Assembly (NCBI RefSeq): GCF_028736155.1
Contig: NZ_CP117879.1
Location: 3,534,001-3,598,000, forward strand
Length of the DNA stretch: 64,000 bases
Reading direction: 5' to 3'
From: Flavobacterium sp. KACC 22763
Lineage (GTDB): Bacteria; Bacteroidota; Bacteroidia; Flavobacteriales; Flavobacteriaceae
Shown: positions 6,056 through 13,518 of the stretch, one piece after another
How positions within the stretch are numbered: the stretch's first letter is position 1
How the letters are laid out: every line of letters begins with the position of its first letter
Notes under the pieces: generated by a model
The model's database searches: none
What the model was told of the DNA's origin: nothing
Seen by the model: only the letters and a program-made list of their open reading frames with translations
Translations under genes and position numbers: made by a program

Positions 6056-8251
6056 TTAGTTCGCTACCTCGCTGATAAACTTAATACGCATTAAACGAAG
6101 TTCATCAATATCGTAATCGCCATCAAATTCTTTTAGCGCATCTTCGATTTTATCAGATTCTGATTCCATGAAATAGTCATGAATTTCTTCTTGCTGATCG
6201 TCGTCTAGAATATCGTCTAACCAATATTTGATATTCAGTTTTGTACCAGAATAAACGATTTGCTCCATTTCTTTAATCAGCGCATCCATAGAAAGCCCTT
6301 TCGCGGAAGCGATATCACTTAAAGGCAATTTTCTATCAATATTCTGAATGATGTATAATTTGTTGGCAGAATTTACTCCTGTAGATTTAACCACTAAATC
6401 GTCTGGGCGAATAATATCGTTATCCTCAACATATCGACTGATTAAAGCAACGAATTCACTTCCGTATTTTTTAGCTTTTCCTTCACCAACACCATGAATA
6501 TTATATAATTCCTGAATTGTTATCGGATATTTTAAAGCCATATCTTCAATGGAAGGATCTTGAAAAACCACAAACGGAGGAACTCCAAGTTTTTTAGCCA
6601 CTTTTTTACGAAGTTCACGAAGCATACCTGTTAAAACTTCATCGGCAGTTCCAGAAGATTTCCCTCCTGTTACAATAGTTTCATCATCAGCTTCAGTGTA
6701 TTCATGATCTTCAGACATCATAAACGAAACTGGCTTTTTAATAAAATCTAAACCGGCTTTTGTAATTTTGATTACTCCATACGTTTCAATGTCTTTAGAC
6801 AAATAACCAGAAACCAAAACTTGTCGCAATAATGCCATCCAGTATTTTTCGTCGTGGTCTGAACCAGAACCAAAATAAGGCTGAGCGTCTGTTTTATGCG
6901 CTTTAATAACCGCATTAATGCGCCCGATTAAAGTAAAAACAATTTCTTTTGATTTGTAAATATGTTTGGTATCGCGAACAATTTCCAGCAATTTAACTAC
7001 TTGTTCTTTGGCTTCAACTTTATGTTTCGGATTACGAACATTGTCGTCCATATCAGCACCTTCACCTGTTTCGCTGTCAAATTCTTCCCCGAAATAATGC
7101 AGCAAGAACTTTCTACGCGACATTGAGGTTTCGGCGTAAGCCACAACTTCCTGTAAAAGTGCAAAACCAATTTCTTGTTCGGCAACTGGTTTTCCAGACA
7201 TGAATTTTTCTAGCTTTTCTACATCCTTATAAGAGTAATATGCCAAACAATGTCCTTCTCCTCCGTCACGACCTGCACGACCAGTTTCTTGGTAATAGCT
7301 TTCAAGTGATTTTGGAATATCGTGGTGAATTACAAAACGAACGTCTGGTTTATCAATCCCCATTCCGAAAGCGATTGTTGCCACAACGACATCGACATCT
7401 TCCATCAAGAACATATCCTGATGTTTAGCCCGCGTTTTGGCATCTAAACCTGCATGATAAGGAACAGCACTGATTCCGTTTACTTGCAAAACTTCGGCAA
7501 TCGATTCTACTTTTTTACGGCTTAAGCAGTAAATAATTCCAGATTTGCCTTTATGCTGTTTGATAAATCGAATAATATCCGACTCGATATTTTTTGTTTT
7601 TGTACGAACTTCATAGTATAAGTTCGGTCTGTTGAACGATGCTTTAAAAGTATTGGCATCGGCCATATCAAGGTTTTTCAAGATATCTTCCTGAACCTTT
7701 GGTGTTGCGGTTGCAGTAAGACCAATAATTGGCACTTTACCCAGCTGCTTAATTATATTTCTCAGATTTCTATACTCTGGTCTAAAATCATGTCCCCATT
7801 CTGAGATACAGTGTGCCTCATCAATGGCTACAAAAGAAATAGGCACGCTTTGTAAAAAGGCTACATATTCTTCTTTTGTTAGTGATTCTGGGGCTACATA
7901 CAAAAGTTTGGTCAATCCAGATGTAATATCTTTTTTAACCTGAGCAATTTCTGTTTTGGTTAGAGAGGAGTTTAATACATGTGCAATTCCATTTTCAGAC
8001 GAAAGGCTTCGAATTGCATCAACCTGATTTTTCATCAAAGCAATTAAAGGAGAAACAACAATTGCTGTTCCTTCTTGAATTAAAGCTGGCAGTTGATAGC
8101 AAAGAGACTTTCCTCCACCAGTCGGCATTATTACGAATGTATTCTTCTCGTCTAAAATACTCGTAATGACTTGCTCTTGCAAGCCTTTAAATTGGCTAAA
8201 GCCGAAATACTTCTTTAATTCTTTATGTATTTCAATTTCATTTGAATTCAT
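6056..8251 (-). CDS. recQ: ATP-dependent DNA helicase RecQ
   Basis: RecQ unwinds DNA 3'-5' in recombination and fork repair. The 731-residue product has the RecQ motif 0 region (FGFSQFKGLQEQVI), Walker A TGGGKS (about 44-49), DEAH at 144-147 within IDEAHCISEWGHDFRPEY, motif V/VI (ATIAFGMGIDKPDVRFVIHH, QETGRAGRDG), an RQC region and an HRDC domain at about 540-615, followed by a roughly 115-residue C-terminal extension. The four zinc-binding cysteines expected in the RQC subdomain are absent: SRRKFLLHYFGEE carries Ser where Cys is usual, and the CGxCDxC segment reads EGADMDDNV. The length is typical for Bacteroidota RecQ rather than for E. coli (about 610). It is divergent from kdsD, with an 86-bp gap to the chosen kdsD start. 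Confidence 0.96.
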   Translation of the reverse strand: MNSNEIEIHKELKKYFGFSQFKGLQEQVITSILDEKNTFVIMPTGGGKSLCYQLPALIQEGTAIVVSPLIALMKNQVDAIRSLSSENGIAHVLNSSLTKTEIAQVKKDITSGLTKLLYVAPESLTKEEYVAFLQSVPISFVAIDEAHCISEWGHDFRPEYRNLRNIIKQLGKVPIIGLTATATPKVQEDILKNLDMADANTFKASFNRPNLYYEVRTKTKNIESDIIRFIKQHKGKSGIIYCLSRKKVESIAEVLQVNGISAVPYHAGLDAKTRAKHQDMFLMEDVDVVVATIAFGMGIDKPDVRFVIHHDIPKSLESYYQETGRAGRDGGEGHCLAYYSYKDVEKLEKFMSGKPVAEQEIGFALLQEVVAYAETSMSRRKFLLHYFGEEFDSETGEGADMDDNVRNPKHKVEAKEQVVKLLEIVRDTKHIYKSKEIVFTLIGRINAVIKAHKTDAQPYFGSGSDHDEKYWMALLRQVLVSGYLSKDIETYGVIKITKAGLDFIKKPVSFMMSEDHEYTEADDETIVTGGKSSGTADEVLTGMLRELRKKVAKKLGVPPFVVFQDPSIEDMALKYPITIQELYNIHGVGEGKAKKYGSEFVALISRYVEDNDIIRPDDLVVKSTGVNSANKLYIIQNIDRKLPLSDIASAKGLSMDALIKEMEQIVYSGTKLNIKYWLDDILDDDQQEEIHDYFMESESDKIEDALKEFDGDYDIDELRLMRIKFISEVAN

Positions 8252-8275
8252 TCTCTATATTAATGGTATTTTGTA

Positions 8276-8283
8276 TAAATTTG
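8276..8283 (+). promoter_or_regulatory. Candidate -7 promoter element of the kdsD operon
   Basis: TAAATTTG fits TAnnTTTG. A transcript starting just downstream (about 8290) would exclude the ATG at 8242 as kdsD start and supports the TTG at 8338. No TTTG box at the usual -33 spacing was found. Confidence 0.5.
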
Positions 8284-8337
8284 CAACACATAAAGATACA
8301 ACTTTCTTTTATACATACAAATTTTAAATATTCTGTT

Positions 8338-9303
8338 TTGATCACAAAAGAAAATATATTGGCGATCGCCAAGAAAACAATACTCTCTGAAAGTGAAGCA
8401 ATTACAAAACTAATTGATTTTTTGGACGAAAATTTTTACGAAGCTGTCCAACGCATATACGAATCTAAAGGCCGTCTAATCGTTACAGGAATTGGAAAAA
8501 GCGCGATCATTGCACAAAAAATGGTGGCTACTTTTAACTCAACTGGAACTCCTTCTATGTTTTTGCATGCTGCAGAAGCTATTCACGGCGATTTAGGAAT
8601 GATCCAAAATGATGATGTCATTATCTGCATTTCTAAAAGCGGAAATAGCCCAGAAATTAAAGTCCTTGTTCCTTTATTAAAAAGATTCGGAAATACTTTG
8701 ATTGCCATTACAGGAAACACAACTTCATTTTTAGCAAAAGGCTCTGATCTAGTTTTAAATACAACTGTTGACACAGAAGCCTGCCCTATCAATTTAGCGC
8801 CAACCAACAGCACAACAGCTCAGCTTGTTATGGGCGACGCTTTGGCCGTTTGCTTAATGGAAATGCGTGATTTTAAACCAGAAGATTTTGCGGTTTATCA
8901 TCCTGGAGGCGCTTTAGGAAAAAAATTACTGCTTCGTGTAAAAGACATGATCGAGCATTCATTAAAACCAGCTGTCACTCCGGAAACTTCTATCAAAAAA
9001 GCAATTTTTGAAATCTCTGAAAAAAGATTAGGCGTTACAGCAGTAATTGAAGACAACAAAATTATCGGAATTATTACTGATGGAGACATCCGAAGAATGC
9101 TAAACGACGTAGATAGTATTGCGGACTTAACTGCAAGGGATATTATGTCAAAAAATCCAAAAGTAGTTTCGTCTGAAACTATGGCAGTCGATGCTTTAAA
9201 TATTTTAGAAGACTTTTCTATTACACAATTGATCGTTGCAGATAACGGAGAATACAAAGGAGTTTTACATTTACATGACATTTTAAAAGAAGGAATCGTA
9301 TAA
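8338..9303 (+). CDS. kdsD: Arabinose-5-phosphate isomerase (KpsF/GutQ/KdsD family)
   Basis: The enzyme interconverts ribulose-5-phosphate and arabinose-5-phosphate, the first step of KDO synthesis for lipopolysaccharide. A sugar-isomerase (SIS) domain covers roughly residues 30-175 (GRLIVTGIGKSAIIAQKM, SKSGNSPEIK, TVDTEACPINLAPTNSTT) and two CBS domains follow (about 200-320; KRLGVTAVIEDNKIIGIITDGDIRR, FSITQLIVADNGEYKGVLHLHD). I chose the TTG at 8338, which gives a 321-residue protein starting (M)ITKENILAIAKKTI, because the further upstream ATG adds 32 residues unlike the family and overlaps recQ. The stop codon overlaps the tatC start (TAATG). Proximity to lptB fits LPS biogenesis. Confidence 0.92.
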   Translation: MITKENILAIAKKTILSESEAITKLIDFLDENFYEAVQRIYESKGRLIVTGIGKSAIIAQKMVATFNSTGTPSMFLHAAEAIHGDLGMIQNDDVIICISKSGNSPEIKVLVPLLKRFGNTLIAITGNTTSFLAKGSDLVLNTTVDTEACPINLAPTNSTTAQLVMGDALAVCLMEMRDFKPEDFAVYHPGGALGKKLLLRVKDMIEHSLKPAVTPETSIKKAIFEISEKRLGVTAVIEDNKIIGIITDGDIRRMLNDVDSIADLTARDIMSKNPKVVSSETMAVDALNILEDFSITQLIVADNGEYKGVLHLHDILKEGIV

Positions 9304-10118
9304 TGGCAAAGAAAAATCTTGGCGAAATGTCATTTTTAGATCATCTTGAAGAATTAAGATGGTTATTGGTTAGAAGTACACTTGCAACAATCATAATGGC
9401 AATTGTAACTTATTTTATTAGTGATTATTTATTTGATCAAATTATTTTAGGTCCAATTAGACCAACATTCTTCACGTATGTTTGGTTTTGCGACTTATCT
9501 CATTCATTAGGATTTGCAGACAGTATCTGTATTACAGAACTGAACTTCATTATTCAAAATACTGAAATGGAAGGCCAGGTCAATATTTTTGTCTGGATGT
9601 GTCTTCTAGCAGGTTTCATTTTGAGTTTCCCTTATATTTTATGGGAAATCTGGAAATTCATCAGTCCTGCACTTTATGAGAAAGAAAGAAAAAATGCGAA
9701 ATTATTCATCTTTGTTTCTTCTTTACTTTTCTTTTTGGGAGTATTATTTGGCTATTTTGTTGTAATTCCGATGTCGGTAAACTTCGTTGCCACATTCTCC
9801 ATCAGTGATGTTGTAAAAAACCAGTTTACATTAGAATCTTATATGGGAATGGTTAAAACGAGTATTCTTGGAAGTGCGATCTTTTTTGAACTTCCAATTG
9901 CTATTTATTTCTTAACCAAATTAGGTTTAGTAACTCCCGAATTCTTAAGAAAGTATTGGAAATATGCTGTCGTAATTATTTTAATTATTGCTGCAATCGT
10001 AACGCCACCAGATGTTGTGAGCCAAACTATTGTTGCAATTCCGATGTTGCTTATTTACGAAGTTAGTATCCTAATTTCGAAGATTGTTTATAAAAATAAA
10101 TTAAAAGAAAATGTCTGA
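9303..10118 (+). CDS. tatC: Sec-independent protein translocase subunit TatC
   Basis: TatC is the receptor subunit of the twin-arginine translocase in the inner membrane, which exports folded proteins. The 271-residue protein begins with the classic FLDHLEELRWLLVRS and has about six membrane helices, including FILSFPYILWEIWKFISPALYEKER, the family signature around the second and third helices, and the C-terminal ITPPD-type element (AAIVTPPDVVSQ). A longer periplasmic loop between helices 1 and 2 is normal in Bacteroidota. It overlaps kdsD by one base and the next gene by eight, so the three are translationally coupled. TatA is not in the window. Confidence 0.96.
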   Translation: MAKKNLGEMSFLDHLEELRWLLVRSTLATIIMAIVTYFISDYLFDQIILGPIRPTFFTYVWFCDLSHSLGFADSICITELNFIIQNTEMEGQVNIFVWMCLLAGFILSFPYILWEIWKFISPALYEKERKNAKLFIFVSSLLFFLGVLFGYFVVIPMSVNFVATFSISDVVKNQFTLESYMGMVKTSILGSAIFFELPIAIYFLTKLGLVTPEFLRKYWKYAVVIILIIAAIVTPPDVVSQTIVAIPMLLIYEVSILISKIVYKNKLKENV

Positions 10119-10461
10119 TATAGTTCAAGAATTTAACGACTATCGTTCTAAAATGAACGAAAAACTGCTTGCTGACAACAACAAAATTGTAAAGCGAATT
10201 TTTAATCTTGACACCAATGCCTATGCAGAAGGCGCTCTTGATGTAAAAACAAAAGAACTTTTAGGTTTGGTAGCATCAGCAGTTTTAAGATGTGACGACT
10301 GTGTGAAATACCATTTAGAAACAAGTTATAAAGAAGGTGTTTCTAAAGAAGAAATGATGGAAGCAATGGGAATTGCTACTCTTGTTGGAGGAACAATTGT
10401 AATCCCACATTTAAGAAGAGCTTACGAATTTTGGGAAGCACTGGAAGAGCAAGGCAAATAA
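10111..10461 (+). CDS. Carboxymuconolactone decarboxylase family protein (AhpD-like)
   Basis: This 116-residue protein has the small all-helical CMD/AhpD fold. The redox motif CDDCVKYH (Cys61, Cys64, His68) matches the CxxCxxxH active site of AhpD-like members, suggesting a peroxidase-linked or disulfide redox role, not true decarboxylase activity. The segment KEEMMEAMGIATLVGGT is typical. The start overlaps tatC by eight bases. Its genomic coupling to tatC is recurrent in flavobacteria as far as I recall, but no functional link is established. Confidence 0.87.
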   Translation: MSDIVQEFNDYRSKMNEKLLADNNKIVKRIFNLDTNAYAEGALDVKTKELLGLVASAVLRCDDCVKYHLETSYKEGVSKEEMMEAMGIATLVGGTIVIPHLRRAYEFWEALEEQGK

Positions 10462-10462
10462 T

Positions 10463-10692
10463 TAGAAAATGTGTCAATTTGATAATTAGATAATTTCTCT
10501 CGAAATGCGCTAATTATTTAATTTTGAAATACAAATTCTAAGTTTTGAAAACGCAATAATTTGTTAATTGATTCATTCTATTGAATATTTTACACTTATT
10601 TTGCCTTTCAAATCAAATTATAAAATTGATTATGATTTAGTTTTTTTTTTAATTATCTCATTTTCAAATTATCTAATTTTCACATTAAACAA
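10463..10692. repeat. Intergenic gap with imperfect long-range inverted repeats (aattatctaatt family)
   Basis: The 231-bp gap between the CMD gene and lptB holds no gene. Its left end (10463-10497, reading tgtcaatttgataattagat) and right end (10651-10686, with two copies of aattatct-type words) are approximate inverted copies of each other. A TAnnTTTG word (TAATTTTG) is at 10519-10526 but lies 167 bp before lptB. The lptB promoter probably lies in this gap; its exact site is uncertain. Confidence 0.45.
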
Positions 10693-11433
10693 ATGAAGCT
10701 AAGAGCCGATAATTTAATCAAAACCTATAAAGGGCGAAGCGTTGTAAAAGGAATTTCTGTTGAAGTAAATCAAGGAGAAATCGTAGGGCTTTTGGGGCCA
10801 AATGGAGCGGGAAAAACAACGTCTTTCTACATGATTGTAGGATTGGTAAAACCAAATCAAGGAAATATTTTTCTTGATGATTTAAATATTACCGACTATC
10901 CGATGTACAAACGTGCACAGCAAGGAATTGGTTATTTGGCACAAGAAGCTTCTGTTTTTAGAAAATTAAGTATTGAAGACAATATTTTGAGCGTTTTACA
11001 ATTGACTAAACTTTCTAAAGAAGAGCAAATTGCCAAAATGGAAAGTTTAATTGAAGAATTCAGTTTAGAGCATATTCGCACCAACCGAGGCGATTTGCTT
11101 TCTGGAGGTGAACGTCGTCGTACAGAGATTGCACGCGCATTGGCAACCGATCCAAAATTCATTTTATTGGATGAACCTTTTGCAGGAGTTGACCCTGTTG
11201 CGGTTGAAGATATTCAGCGAATTGTAGCACAATTAAAAAACAAAAACATCGGAATCTTAATTACCGATCACAACGTTCAAGAAACTCTAGCAATTACAGA
11301 CAAAACATACTTAATGTTTGAAGGTGGAATTCTTAAAGCCGGAGTTCCAGAAGAATTGGTAGAAGACGAAATGGTTCGCCGCGTTTATCTTGGACAAAAC
11401 TTCGAGCTTCGTAAAAAGAAACTTGAATTTTAA
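10693..11433 (+). CDS. lptB: LPS export ABC transporter ATP-binding protein LptB
   Basis: LptB is the cytosolic ATPase that, with LptF/LptG, extracts LPS from the inner membrane and drives it along the Lpt bridge. All ABC motifs are present in 246 residues: Walker A GPNGAGKT (35-42), Q-loop near AQQGIGYLAQE, signature LSGGERRRTEIARAL, Walker B FILLDEPFAGVDP and the switch His in ITDHNVQETL. GYLAQEASVFRKL and FAGVDPVAVEDI are LptB hallmarks. It follows the KDO gene kdsD two genes upstream, which agrees with an LPS role. A stem-loop with a T-tract ends the transcript. Confidence 0.95.
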   Translation: MKLRADNLIKTYKGRSVVKGISVEVNQGEIVGLLGPNGAGKTTSFYMIVGLVKPNQGNIFLDDLNITDYPMYKRAQQGIGYLAQEASVFRKLSIEDNILSVLQLTKLSKEEQIAKMESLIEEFSLEHIRTNRGDLLSGGERRRTEIARALATDPKFILLDEPFAGVDPVAVEDIQRIVAQLKNKNIGILITDHNVQETLAITDKTYLMFEGGILKAGVPEELVEDEMVRRVYLGQNFELRKKKLEF

Positions 11434-11445
11434 GAAAGTTATATG

Positions 11446-11482
11446 AATGGTAAAAAGCAAATTGCTTTCTACCATTTTTTTT
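11446..11482 (+). terminator. Rho-independent terminator after lptB
   Basis: A 13-bp stem (aatggtaaaaagc / gctttctaccatt, one mismatch) with a short aaatt loop is followed by eight or so T residues, 12 bp after the lptB stop. This is the standard intrinsic terminator layout. Confidence 0.8.
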
Positions 11483-11510
11483 AATCTTAAGATTCTTAAA
11501 AAAGTTGCAA

Positions 11511-11738
11511 ATGAAATCAGAAAAACCAACTCAGGAAGATTACGATAATTGGCATAAAGACCCAAAGAATTGGTATTTCTTCAATAGCTTTTATTACAAC
11601 CCAAAAGACAAAAGATTACTTCCTCCCAAAAAGATTCAATGGATGGGCTAAACAGTAAATTTTGCCAATCCATACTCTGTAATGCTTTTATTGCCTTTTA
11701 TAATAATTGTCATTTTGGTTTTATCAAATACCCTCTGA
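11511..11738 (+). pseudogene. DUF5808-like small membrane protein gene interrupted by an in-frame TAA
   Basis: An ATG at 11511 opens a 46-codon frame (MKSEKPTQEDYDNWHKDP, then NWYFFNSFYYNPKDKRLLPP) that stops at TAA 11649-11651 directly after ...QWMG. The same frame continues for 28 codons, TVNFANPYSVMLLLP and a hydrophobic helix, to TGA at 11736-11738. In DUF5808-type proteins, the motif W(x)nFYYNPxDxRxxxPK is followed by a GWT(I/V)NF element. Here Gly-stop-Thr-Val-Asn-Phe occupies that element, so the stop seems to replace the conserved Trp codon. TGG to TAA needs two base changes. Either the gene is broken, or a truncated 46-residue peptide is made. It lies after the lptB terminator and needs its own promoter. 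Confidence 0.62.
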
Positions 11739-11751
11739 AAACTGAAGACTT

Positions 11752-12606
11752 TTATTCCACTGTAATAAAATGCAATTGTTCTAAATCGCCATTGTAAATA
11801 TTAACATCAACACGGTGTTTGATTCCTGGCAGCGAAGCTTTTTCTGTAAACTGCCAAAACAGCCAATCATCTTCAATTTTTTCTCTGTAGAAATTGTAAT
11901 TGGCAATCCAAAACAAATAATCTCCGAATTCTTCTTTTAAAAAATCCGAATAATACCTTTCTCCTGAATAAATGATTGGGCGAACTTGATAGTGTTTTTC
12001 TACTTTAACTAGCCAACGCTTTAATCCTTTTTTCAAACTGTCTAAAGATTGATTTTTAGGCAATTTTTCGATATCCAAAACAGGCGGAAGATCTCCCTTC
12101 TGCAATTTTACAGTTTTAATAAAAAGATCAGCTTGCTCTATTGAATTTTCGTTTGGACGATAATAGTGGTAAGCACCACGCATTATTTTATTCTCTTTTG
12201 CGCCTTCCCAGTTTCTTTTAAACTGTCTATCAACACGATCATTTCCGGCAGTTGCTCGGATGAAAACAAATTGAACAGGATATTTTTCATCTAAGATTTC
12301 GACTTCTTCCCAATCTACTTTTCCTTGAAATTCAGATACGTCAATTCCAATTACCTTTCCTTTATGATTTTCGAGAACTCGAATATTTCGCACATCAGAA
12401 AGATGCTTGTCAACCTCATCCTCTTCTAAAACCTTTTCTGTTCTAAAACCTAAATAATAAGCAAGTCCTTTGCGATAATGATAGATTAATGCAATGAATA
12501 AAAGTCCGAAAAAAATCAATAAAAGACCTCGAAAAAGTCTGCTCAGAAAAGATCTTCCTGCTGGTTTTCTTGAATATGTTTTACGATAAGTCGTTTTTCT
12601 TGCCAT
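11752..12606 (-). CDS. Glycoside hydrolase family 25 muramidase, membrane anchored
   Basis: GH25 enzymes cleave the MurNAc-GlcNAc bond of peptidoglycan. The 284-residue product has a basic N-terminus, one membrane helix at about residues 26-43 (no clear cleavage site) and the catalytic domain from about residue 84. Asp89 in GIDVSEFQG and the Asp178/Glu180 pair in PPVLDIEKL match the conserved acidic active site; RGAYHYYRP and the C-terminal LFWQFT are also typical. It is likely anchored in the inner membrane with the catalytic domain in the periplasm, suggesting a wall-remodelling role. It lies 9 bp downstream of pssA on the same strand. Confidence 0.9.
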   Translation of the reverse strand: MARKTTYRKTYSRKPAGRSFLSRLFRGLLLIFFGLLFIALIYHYRKGLAYYLGFRTEKVLEEDEVDKHLSDVRNIRVLENHKGKVIGIDVSEFQGKVDWEEVEILDEKYPVQFVFIRATAGNDRVDRQFKRNWEGAKENKIMRGAYHYYRPNENSIEQADLFIKTVKLQKGDLPPVLDIEKLPKNQSLDSLKKGLKRWLVKVEKHYQVRPIIYSGERYYSDFLKEEFGDYLFWIANYNFYREKIEDDWLFWQFTEKASLPGIKHRVDVNIYNGDLEQLHFITVE

Positions 12607-12615
12607 TAAACAAAA

Positions 12616-13326
12616 TTACTTTTTCAAAAAAAGATTATTAATGATCGACAAGAATACGTAAAAAGCAATAATCAATGGAATTGCTATATACTGAAGAAAA
12701 ACAATCATTAATACAGAAATAATCAAAAACACAATCTGAAGTGCGTTTTCTTTAAAACTGAATTTTTTAATTTTTAAAGCAAATAAAGGAATTTCAGCAT
12801 TTAAAATATAAGCACTGCATAATGTGATTACCAATAAAACCCATTGATTAGTTAAGATTTCTAAAACCATCAAAGAATCTGAAAACGAAATAACCAAAGG
12901 AAGACTTAAAATAAACAAAGCATTTGCAGGTGTAGGCAATCCGATGAAAGAATCGGTTTGACGTGTATCGATATTAAAATTAGCCAAACGATAGCAAGAT
13001 CCTAAAGTGATAATAAATCCTAAAAACGGAATTGCTGGATGTGTTCCTAACTCGTGCGCGCTGTTGGTAAACATACTATACATTACATATCCTGGAGTTA
13101 CACCACTTGTTACCATATCCGCCAAAGAATCTAACTGCAATCCAAGTGGGCTTGACACTTTAAATAATCTGGCAAAAAAGCCATCAAAGAAATCAAAAAA
13201 GATTCCTAAGCAAACCATATAAAAAGCCATTAAATAATTGTTCTGAGAAACATAAACAATTGCGACACAACCGCAAAAAAGATTTATTAATGTAATTAGA
13301 TTTGGGATATGCTTTTTAATATTCAT
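12616..13326 (-). CDS. pssA: CDP-diacylglycerol-serine O-phosphatidyltransferase
   Basis: PssA makes phosphatidylserine from CDP-diacylglycerol and serine, the route to phosphatidylethanolamine. The CDP-alcohol phosphotransferase signature D-G-x2-A-R-x8-G-x3-D-x3-D is exact (Asp48, Gly49, Ala52, Arg53, Gly62, Asp66, Asp70) and is followed by MVTSGVTPGYVMY. The 236-residue protein has about six to eight membrane segments; the start IPNLITLINLFCGC is typical of type II PssA. A good promoter lies 29 bp upstream. The GH25 gene follows closely, so both cell-envelope genes may share a transcript. Confidence 0.93.
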   Translation of the reverse strand: MNIKKHIPNLITLINLFCGCVAIVYVSQNNYLMAFYMVCLGIFFDFFDGFFARLFKVSSPLGLQLDSLADMVTSGVTPGYVMYSMFTNSAHELGTHPAIPFLGFIITLGSCYRLANFNIDTRQTDSFIGLPTPANALFILSLPLVISFSDSLMVLEILTNQWVLLVITLCSAYILNAEIPLFALKIKKFSFKENALQIVFLIISVLMIVFLQYIAIPLIIAFYVFLSIINNLFLKK

Positions 13327-13354
13327 AGCTTAAAAATTTGATAATGGTAGAGAA

Positions 13355-13382
13355 CAAATTTAGCATAATAACTGGATGCAAA
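13355..13382 (-). promoter_or_regulatory. Bacteroidota-type promoter of pssA (TTTG-N16-TAnnTTTG)
   Basis: On the minus strand, TTTG at 13379-13382 and TAAATTTG at 13355-13362 are separated by 16 bp, close to the known Bacteroidota -33/-7 arrangement. The pssA ATG follows 29 bp downstream. Confidence 0.6.
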
Positions 13383-13467
13383 ACGAGTTTTTTCGAGAGT
13401 TTTTTATTTCTAAATGTGACTTTGGGAATATTTAAGCAAAGGAACTTATTAGATGAGTAAAATATTA

Positions 13468-13475
13468 TATTTTTG
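13468..13475 (+). promoter_or_regulatory. Candidate -7 element for the PorV/PorQ-like gene
   Basis: TATTTTTG fits TAnnTTTG and lies 44 bp before the TTG start codon at 13519. No well-placed -33 box was found. The 192-bp gap between divergent pssA and this gene contains no other gene. Confidence 0.45.
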
Positions 13476-13518
13476 ATAAAAAATTTAAAACAGGCCTCGA
13501 TCTGCAAAAACATATACG

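Noticed and set aside
8242..8337. ATG start for kdsD that overlaps recQ
   Set aside because: It adds 32 non-family residues and lies upstream of the TAnnTTTG element at 8276-8283.
8583..9281. Two minus-strand open frames inside kdsD
   Set aside because: They lie antisense to well-conserved SIS and CBS domain codons and have no family features.
10519..10526. TAATTTTG as the lptB promoter
   Set aside because: It matches the -7 consensus but is 167 bp from the start codon, lacks a -33 partner and lies in A+T-rich repeat DNA where chance matches are likely.
13316..13513. Minus-strand open frame of 65 codons between pssA and the PorV-like gene
   Set aside because: It overlaps the pssA start and the promoter signals of both divergent genes, has low-complexity composition and no recognisable motif.
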